Assembly: GCA_018136815.1 (NCBI GenBank)
Contig: CM030937.1
Coordinates: forward strand, 2,180,887-2,244,886
DNA from: Isochrysis galbana
Taxonomy: Eukaryota > Haptophyta > Isochrysidales > Isochrysidaceae
Direction: 5' to 3'
Length of the DNA: 64,000 nt
Shown: positions 1-8,500 of the stretch, piece after piece
Layout of the letters: each line of letters starts with the position of its first letter
Position numbering within the stretch: the first letter of the stretch is position 1
Made by a program: the position numbers and the translations under genes
Notes under the pieces: model-generated
Seen by the model: the letters and a program-made list of their open reading frames with translations, nothing else
Databases searched by the model: none
What the model was told of the DNA's origin: nothing

Positions 1-434
1 GAGAAGGGGAGAGATCACGGCTCGACTCATGCGGCCCTCTACCCCCTCCTCGTCGCCACTGTAAGTTCTATGGAACATGGAACTCACCACGCAACCACGC
101 AAGCCAACGCTGACAGCCCTCTTGGAGATGCTCGATCCTCATCCTCAGACGGGTGCGAGAGGAAGAGCCGGGCGGGGAGGAGCCGGGAGCCGGGCAGGGA
201 GGAGCCGGGCGGGGAGGAGCCGGGCGGGGAGGTCACGTTCCGTCGAATATGGGACAGACTCAAGTTGAGCCATCAAATGTCCATAGTTCGCTTACAATAA
301 TAATCGAAGAAGCGTGAATATAACAACATAATATTCTTACACCGCCCCGCGCGGAGGGCGTGGTACCGGATGAAGGCAAGCCGCCTGAGCAAACTTTGTC
401 GCTGGGAGCGGGTGCATCAGCTGCTAGCAGCAAA
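1..434. other. Gene-free left edge
   Basis: No gene was recognised. The stretch holds a GC-rich minisatellite (see 163-231) and otherwise unremarkable sequence up to the first copy of a 19-bp direct repeat. Confidence 0.5.
163..231. repeat. GC-rich minisatellite, about 15-bp unit
   Basis: Tandem copies of a unit close to ggaggagccgggcgg, four to five imperfect copies. Short open frames across it are repeat artefacts. Confidence 0.85.
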
Positions 435-453
435 AGCGTAGCGCTAGAGCTAA
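435..453. repeat. Left copy of 19-bp direct repeat (putative target-site duplication)
   Basis: The sequence agcgtagcgctagagctaa occurs here and, identically and in the same orientation, at 1973-1991. The two copies bracket a LINE-like fragment, as expected for a target-site duplication made by target-primed reverse transcription. Confidence 0.7.
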
Positions 454-1972
454 AAAAAAAAACCTTTTAATAGTCTCGCCCCGCGCGTGGCCTTGGGATC
501 AGCTACAGTAGCCACGCCCATTTCCCTTCCTCTCCCACACTTCCCGCCTTGCGGCATCTCCCCTTGTGCTCTACGTAGGGGCCCAGGTCGTGGGGGGGGC
601 TGAGTTGGGCGGGGTGCACCGGCCCCCAGTGGAGTGTTCTCGCCCTCCTCCTGTGCCTCTGAGTGGCCCGTTTCTTCCATGTGCTGGCGTGCATGTCACG
701 CCGTTAATATTTTGTCGCTCGTTTCCGGCGTTCTTCGCCGAGGGGGTTCTTCGAGGAGGGGGGGGGGAGGTATTTCCCAGCTTCAGGCGATCTTGTCAAC
801 GAGGTCAAGTGCTTTCGCCACTAGACCGAGGTTATCGCCCATCTTCAGTCTGCCCCTGTCATCTTCGATAAAGGTGGGAGTGGCAAGATCTATTGGGCTT
901 TTGAGTTTCGGTTTTCTTCCCTGGGACGCAGTGCGCGTGCGCACCTGGCTAATAGTGTCTGGTGGGACACGGCTTCTGACGAGGGATGTGAACCTTACTA
1001 TTGTGGCTTCCAGAACCGGTATGTGATGGTATGTGTATGACTCAAATTCTACTCTATAGAAGTCTCTTATTATGTATCTCCACGCTATTATATAGAGCGT
1101 TTTCAAGCTGTCGGGAGTGTTTGCGTCCGGATACACAAATAGTCTATCTTTCGCTATTTGTTTTCGGGACCTATGCGAACTTGGGGAATAATCGACGATG
1201 GCGTCTATGGCATCGAATACGTTCTTTGTCGCGGGGCACCACGCCAAGTGGCACGAGTCTTCTTGGTAGCGGTTGCACAGCCTGCACTTTATTGTCGGGC
1301 TGGCCGCGAATCTGTTTCTGGTTCCTATCCTTCTATGAGTGACGTGTTTGAAGTGTGGGTGTTTGTCGGTGTGTTTCAGTAGCGGTAGGGTATATAGCTT
1401 GGCTATGTGTTTCCAGTTCTCTTTCGTGATGTCCAAACGTTTTTCCCATGCTGTTCTAGCTGCTTGCGGAGCGTTGTGTCGCGCTGCTTTAGTCACGACT
1501 TTGGCGATGTCCGCCACCGTGATCGCGTCTAGCGCGGTCTTACCTTTTTGTATGGCGTATTCGTCCGCCAGTGGGTACTCCATGTATTTAGGCCCTTTGT
1601 AACCATTCTCCCAACAAGCCGGAGGATGGTAGCTTTTCGCTTCTTCGGCATCTATTATGCTCCCCGTGATGGAGGCCTCCCCGAGATAGTCGGTGTCAGT
1701 GTGAACCCATATGTTATTGACCTTCTTGATGTACTTATCATCGTCGGAGACTCTGATCTCCTCGTTTTCCGTTCCTTCTTGCTCGTGAGGGGCGCTTACG
1801 CCTGCCCGGCGGGTTTTTACTCCGTCGTCGGGCGGTGGGCGTTCTGATGATTTCTCGAGTATGCGTTTCGCGTGGTCAACTACGACGTCCCAAGAATCCA
1901 GGAATTTCGTTTTGTTGATTGTATGGCCCTCGTGTTTGAAGACCTCTGGGAGGTGTTCGATATAAGCTGAGC
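454..1972 (-). mobile_element. 5'-truncated LINE (non-LTR retrotransposon)
   Basis: The segment lies between two identical 19-bp direct repeats and carries the C-terminal end of a non-LTR reverse transcriptase on the minus strand. The right edge (5' end of the element) starts abruptly inside the coding region, which is typical 5' truncation. The left edge (3' end) ends in a run of T when read on the minus strand rather than a poly-A tail, which is unusual. Related fragments occur at 18.66-19.6 kb and 60.5-60.7 kb, so this is a multi-copy family in the host genome. Confidence 0.7.
783..1972 (-). CDS. LINE reverse transcriptase C-terminal region with CCHC knuckle (partial)
   Basis: This is one open frame running from the right direct repeat to a stop at 783. 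The upstream part matches the style of a reverse-transcriptase thumb/connection, including FKHEGHTINKTKFLDSW. The downstream part has KHVTHRRIGTRNRFA, then a zinc-knuckle-like CRLCN...DSCHLAWC, then an IAWRYIIRDFY block. The knuckle and the WRY(I)..DFY block recur in the fragment at 18.9-19.4 kb, which supports a shared protein. The catalytic palm is absent, so the copy is inactive, although its frame is still uninterrupted, suggesting recent insertion. The family assignment rests on these motifs only. Confidence 0.65.
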
Positions 1973-1991
1973 AGCGTAGCGCTAGAGCTAA
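1973..1991. repeat. Right copy of 19-bp direct repeat
   Basis: Identical to 435-453, same orientation. See that entry. Confidence 0.7.
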
Positions 1992-2590
1992 GGCTTGAAA
2001 ACATGCTACTTAATAATCTGACCGCACGCGCGCACGCACTACCTTGGTTGGAGTTACGATTATGGGTTACTAATTCTTGTTGCGCCCCCGCATACGTCAT
2101 CTGCCCCATCTTGGCGCAGACGCAAAAATGCCATCGTAAAGACGCAAGGCACACATTTGCACTCCACAAATCACTACTATACCCTTGCATGCACATGCAT
2201 TTCTCTGCCTATGAGCCTAAACATGCCGGCACTATTCAGCACCGCCAATCACGCGTAGCCTTGCAACCCGATCCATGGTCAGTTCAAGTTGAGCGGGGCG
2301 TGACAACAGTTTCCATTCATCGGAAGTCGGTGATCGGACACTCGCTGTCTTGTGCACCCGAGACGGTAACGATCCCTTACGAGCCCTTACGTTTTGGGCC
2401 CGATGTGAACGTCGCTGCAATGCGAGCAAGCATTATCCAAAGCACGGAGATTTTGGGCTCATCCTGAATCTTTGGTATTCAAAGAGCACACAATGGCGGC
2501 CCGAACACTCGCAAGAAGACAGCGAGGCATGAGAGTTGCGCGAACGATTCAACATTCCTCAGTCGAAGCCACGTGAACAGCATTTGCCTT
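1992..2590. other. Intergenic, downstream of the receptor-PLC gene
   Basis: No gene is supported. Overlapping short frames on both strands have no recognisable content. This is the 3' flank of the minus-strand gene that ends at 2591. Confidence 0.5.
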
Positions 2591-5500
2591 TCATATTGGC
2601 AGGAAAGGCACATCGATTCCCTCTGAACCACCTCTCTTGGTCTCTCGGGTCTCGTCGACATGCAAGTCGCTATCCTCATCCTCACCCCACAAAAGCTCAG
2701 TCCAGCCGTACCGCTGCGCCCGCTCCTTGGCGGTGTTGAGCTCAGCGTTGAGAGCCGCAATACGTTGCTCTCGTTCATTGAGGGCTGCACGCAACGCTCG
2801 CGCCTCTGCCCACATGTTAGATTCCTCGCCTGCTTCAATGTGAAGCAAGAGCGAACACAAGCTGATTGGCGTGCCTAGGCGTGAGCGCAGTGCAAGGCAG
2901 CGGTAGCCTGGCCGAAGCGTGCCCAGAATTACAGTCTCATAGGCGACCAGCGTTTCGCCGTCGTGCACGCTTACACGCAGAACGGTCTCGCGTGGCTCAG
3001 CAGCAAGACAATGGAAGGTGCGCCGGCGTGCCTCACATGCGGCAATGCACATACGCTGAACTGGACTAGCAGATAGTGGGAGCGCCGGAGCGACGCAGCT
3101 GAAGCCACCAACGGCATGCACCTCAACGCTGATGCTAGGATGTGCGATCGCGCCTGTAGGATCGGGCGACGACGGCGAGCCGCTAAGAGTGTCCTCGTAT
3201 GCATGGTGAAGAGCCGATTGCAGCAAGGGCCGATGCTCGCGGCGTGTAGGCAACCGATTGAGCGACAGGATTCGCATGGTGATGCGCTGCAGGTTGTGAC
3301 GAAACGGTGGCCATTCCGGCCCCTCTGCACAACGCAGCTCGGGTGGCTTGAGCACGTAGCCAAAGCCTCCGTGTAGAGCAAATAGCGCCCGATTGAGCTG
3401 CAGAGGCAGATCGTTGGTCTGGTAGTTGAGAGAGACCATCTGAGCCCCTAAACGCCAGCAAGGCAAAGGATCCATATTGTCTGAGGTCACTCGGGTTCCT
3501 GCCGGAAAGACCCGGCAAAGACGGCGCGCAAAGAGGGCGTGTAAGGGCTCAGTGAAGGGAGCTCTGATTCCATCTTGCTCGATGAGCAGCATGCGGTCTT
3601 CCGAAATGGAGACAATTGGAAGCGGCCACTCCACACTCTCAACTCTCTCGAGAAGGCAGGAGCGGACAGCGGTGACTTCTAGCATCTCTGGGTCAACAAA
3701 GCGGGGTGTGCCCTTTTGCCTCTTCGCCAATTCCATCGGCGTACTCACTTTCCGCAGCAAAGCACGGGCGGTCACTTTGAGCAAAGAGGGCCGCCGTGTG
3801 CGCCAGCGGCAGTCCTCGGTGGTTCGTGAGCCCGGCAAAGGATCCACGGCATCTCCTGAAGGCAGCTCGGGCCGCTGTGGCTCCGCCGTGAACTCCTCCT
3901 CAAGATGTGGCTGAAGCGAACCTCGCATGCTGAGCGAAGCGAGCTCGGTAATAGAACCGCGCGTGCTGAAGAGTACTTCCGTGCCTCCGAGGGGACGTTC
4001 ATCTCGAGACGACGCCCGACCATTCCGCGCCGAATGCTGCGGCGATGAGAGGGCCGACGGCTCGCTCACACGATGACGGCATGGACGAGGTGCAGGCGGT
4101 GCGGTCATTAGATGAGCCGGGTGCGTGATGCGCGGCTTGCAGTGGGGCGTCGTGCAAGACAATCCCGAGTTGCGCGCCGTGCAGCCCCCACACGTACAAG
4201 AGGGGCTCTCCTCATGCTGCACCGAGGATCTTGCACGGCTTGCTGCGATTAAGCCAGGGCATGTCCCGCATCCTGCCGATGTCGCATCAGCTCTAGGTGC
4301 TGAGCACCGGACATCTTCCACCCGACCCAAGCAAGAAGAGGACGCCATCGAGTCAACGCGGCCGCCGCTCGACCCGCGCGGGGCAGAGGCGCGCAGAGAA
4401 GCCATTCTCACCAAGGAGAGACGAGCCGCGCGTGAACCGCCCGAGGGCTCAGAGTGCTTGCGTATCTGAGCCTGCCTTGCGGGTTTCCCCTTAACAAGGA
4501 TTCGACGGGTGAGATCGGCGGGGGATAGCAGACCGGGCTGCAGGCGCTCGAGCTCGTCAGGTAGAAGGAGCTGGCGGCCAAAGGTCTGGCGCATCATGTG
4601 CGCACATTTCTTTTGCTGCTCTGAAGAGCAGTGCATCTCGATGGAGAGTATGACCGGCAACGGCGATGATACGAACGCCACCTCGTTGATGGCGCGCAGC
4701 ACCTCAGCTAGCTGCACACTTGAAGTGAGGGCGTGGACATGTGTAACCATTGGTTCGCCGTCGGCACCATCGCAGATATCCACTTCGATACACCGGCAGC
4801 CCTCGAGGAGCACTCGCCGGTACATGTCGGAAGACGCACGCGAGGTGAGCTGGTCGCCCACCAGATACGAGTTGTGCGAGCACGATATCCAGTAGTGGCA
4901 AAGAGGGTGGGAGAAATCGCCTGGCTTGGCTGTCAGCGCATTAGCATCAATGGCTGAGTTGGCCTCACAGAGAAGGAGCTGGCGGAAGTCGGAAAGTGTG
5001 ATGCTCTCCTCCGGCACATTTTGGGCCGTCGACGAGGTCGGCCCTGAACCTGCCAGTGCCCCGTGAAATCGTCCCCCAATTGAAAGCGCCGAGCCTCCGC
5101 CGCACGCTCGTGCGCGGGTGAGTTCACGTTCGCGTAGGTACCTGCGGAACTGCACCCGTGCTTGCGCAGCGTCTAGCTGACCCTGCTCGTTGCGTTGGAA
5201 AGCCACCCAGTCCTCAATCAGCATTTGCGGAGCCGACAGCAAGGACTCCTCCGTCTCCAAGTTGCTGCTAGCGCACTCGTGTTGGTCCTTGCAGATGTCA
5301 CCAACGATGCGGCTGCGACCGCCTGCATATCGATTGAAGACGTCGTACAGCTCGCCCTCGCGCGGGGTCTGAAGCTTAATGAGCAGTTGGGCCGCCTGCC
5401 AAAAGTTCAACTGGCCCACGAGGCGATGGCCACGGCGTACCATGTGCGATCCGAGTGCTTCTTCCAGCACTGCGGAGGTAGTGCTTCCCAAGTTGGCCGC

Positions 5501-8500
5501 GTGTAGCAAAGCCCGAAGTTCAGAGCGCTCGAGCACGCCCGTCCTGTCGCGGTCGGCTGCCTCGAATACCGCGCGCATCCACTCAAGCTCTGCTGCAGGA
5601 ACGTGTGGACGTGGCCACAGTTGGAGCGCAACTGAGATCCCCTGCAGCCAAAGCTGAGCCGATTCCGCGTCTGGCGGTTCCATCCATAACCGACGCAGCA
5701 CACCATCATGAGCGTGAAACACCACGTAGATCAGCTTGCGCTCTCCGCTCTTCGCGGGAACGTGGAAACTCCCACCGACATGCCGACTCCATAAGCGAAG
5801 GAATCCACCGGTGCTCCCGCCTCCCACATCTGGTCGCGGTATGTTGCCGTGTGGCGACACCTCGCAGGCGAAAGCCGCCGATTTTGGCAAGGAGCAATGC
5901 GCTCCGAGTCGCTCTATGACGGAACACAGCCGGGGTGCACTGCCGCTCCGCTCGCCGACCGCCCGGTACCCGACCTCGATAACCTGATCAATGCCAATGT
6001 ATGCTGTATGAGACCAACGCAACCGGCCGATGGCGGGGCACAGTCCTACGAAGCGCCGGTGGGTGCGTGTAGGCGGCCGTGCATCGGCCTTGCCGCCTTC
6101 ACGCAGCGCCTCGGTTCGCTCGCGGTGCCATTTTGCGAGGCCAGCGGCGTCGAGTAGCCGCGCTGGCTGCCCTAAGCTTTTGGGTTTTCCCGCCCCATCC
6201 GCCCCATCCGCTACGGGGCGTGTGCTGCCATGATTGACGGTCTCAAAACGGAATGCAGCAAGCGGGCCCTCGCTCGGCTCATTCAGCTCCTTCCCATCGT
6301 GCGCACCGGCCTCCCAAGAAGGACCTCTCTCGGGCGGACGTTGCGCAGTCGGGATGGTGCCCACGGTGTCCTCCTGCTCCTCGCTCTCGATGGCAATGAG
6401 CAGCACCTCGCCCTTTGCGACATGCCGCACACCGCTTAGGCTGCTTGCCTGAAGGCCGAGATTGGCCGCGGTCGCTTCAATCACGGCGTCGCGTCGTGCA
6501 GGGTCCTCCAGGTCGACAAGGCTATGTCCGAACACGTCGTTCACAAGTGTGTGGACGTTGAGCAGCAGCCCGAGGCGTATCGCCGCACACACCACGTGGA
6601 TTAGTGTCACGTGCGTAAGGTAGACGTTCAGCATCGAGTTCAAGGCGGGCAGCAGTTCGGGATCCGCATCAAGCCGGTACTCGTCCGGTCGCACATCCAC
6701 CCAGTAGACTAGGTAAGCAAAGGGCGAGACGGCGCCCAGAACTCCGAGGCAGCTCGTCGCGCGTACCGCCTGCCGACGCGCCGCGAAATTTAACAAGAGG
6801 TCGAATGTGACGTGAAGAAGTACGCCTGAGGCGCCACAAATGATGGCGCGTTGTACAACATCAGACTGGCCCACATCCATAACGATGGAGGACGACACAG
6901 TCGCGGCCTCGTAGACAGCTGCGATGCCGTCTAGGAGAAGGAAACTCCAGAAGCATCGCATGGCCGTGAAGCGACGAAAGGAGGCCGGGTCCAAGCCGAA
7001 GCACTGGAACACTCGCCAACGGAACTCCTTTCTCATGCGCACTGAGATCAATCCAAAGAGCAAGGACATGGCAAGCGTCGCGGCAGACATGGTTACGAGC
7101 AGCATGTGCGGCAGCAGCCCGGTCTGCGCAATCCTGACGAGCGCTTGCGACTCGACATCCGCATCGTCAGCTGCAGCCGCCACCGCCGCGGACACCTGGC
7201 TGCCGTTGACCAAATATCGCACCTCTTCCACGGACAGGGCTTGGACACGCCGCACATACACTTCCTCACACAAGACGATTGTAGAGACCGCAAGCGAAGT
7301 GAATGCTGCCACCGCTAGGTCGGAGCAGGACTGTCGCGACACCGCCCGACGTGTGAAGAAGGCCTCGGTTAGAGCCAAGAGGATGTAGAGCGCCGCGTAG
7401 AAAGCGTTTGCTGCCAGTATTAGCCGCTCCGTTGCCGTGAGCTGTCCATCCTCGCCCGCTGCGTATGTGCCAATCTGACCGACAAGAAAGACGCACTCCG
7501 TAATGGAGAAGCCGCGGAGCAAGAGCTGCGTTAATGAAATGAAGGTGAGCGTTGGTTCTGACATGAGCACGTAGCGGCCGACGGTCCATTCCGGTGCCGT
7601 GAGGAGAAATGCGTAGGCGCGAGCGAGCTCGCGGCGAAGCCGCTCCGCTGACCTGCACAAGTTGATCCACATGATGTACCCGAGGCGCCGCGCAAGGCGT
7701 CGGTAGTTGCGCAGCCGAGAGCGGAAGCGTGGGCCGACTCGCATGGCGATGAGGACGACGACGAGCACAAACGCTAGCACGCTGGTTGATGCCACCATTG
7801 CCACATCAGTTTCAGCCCGAAGGGCGACAAGGTCCCCGCCAAGCGACATTTTATCGAGCTCGGCCTCGGTGGGGCAGCGGCAATCGCAAGCAGCGCCCTC
7901 GCACATGCAGAGGCCCGAGGGTAAGTCACAAGTTGCTCCTTTGCCGAAGCACACATTGCCCAACTCTACAGGGCAACTTTGGAGCGACTGCCATTGCGCG
8001 TGGATGCCTTCGTACGGCGTGCCCCCGTCATTGCGGTCGGTGATGAACCGTAGAAGCAACGGCTCTTCGATGTGCAGCTCTAGTGCTCCGCCAGCCACGG
8101 CACACACCCCACGCTCGCAGGTGCCTCGCATCCAAGGGTGGCGCTCTGTGTCGCACTCGTCGCCCAGAGAACAGCGCACTGACGCCATTTTGTAGGTGAG
8201 CGTAGAGCTCGCGTCGCTATCAATGCGCTCAATTGTCACATAGTCACCGGCGTCCTCAACGCTGCCTGCGGGCTCTAAATCGAAGTCCTCCCAATTGATG
8301 CGCACGCCCACGTCTCCCACGGACGCTTGGAGCGGCCAACCGCAGGCCAAAGCAGGAGATGCGCCACCTGAGGTATTGAACGCCTGCGAGTCGATCCTGC
8401 CACTCTGCGCCTCGTTGAAGGAGAGGCAGACGCGTGAAGAACAAGCCAGCCCGTACCAGCCGGGCTTGCAAAGGCATGTCCCGGCAGGGCTACAGCCGCC

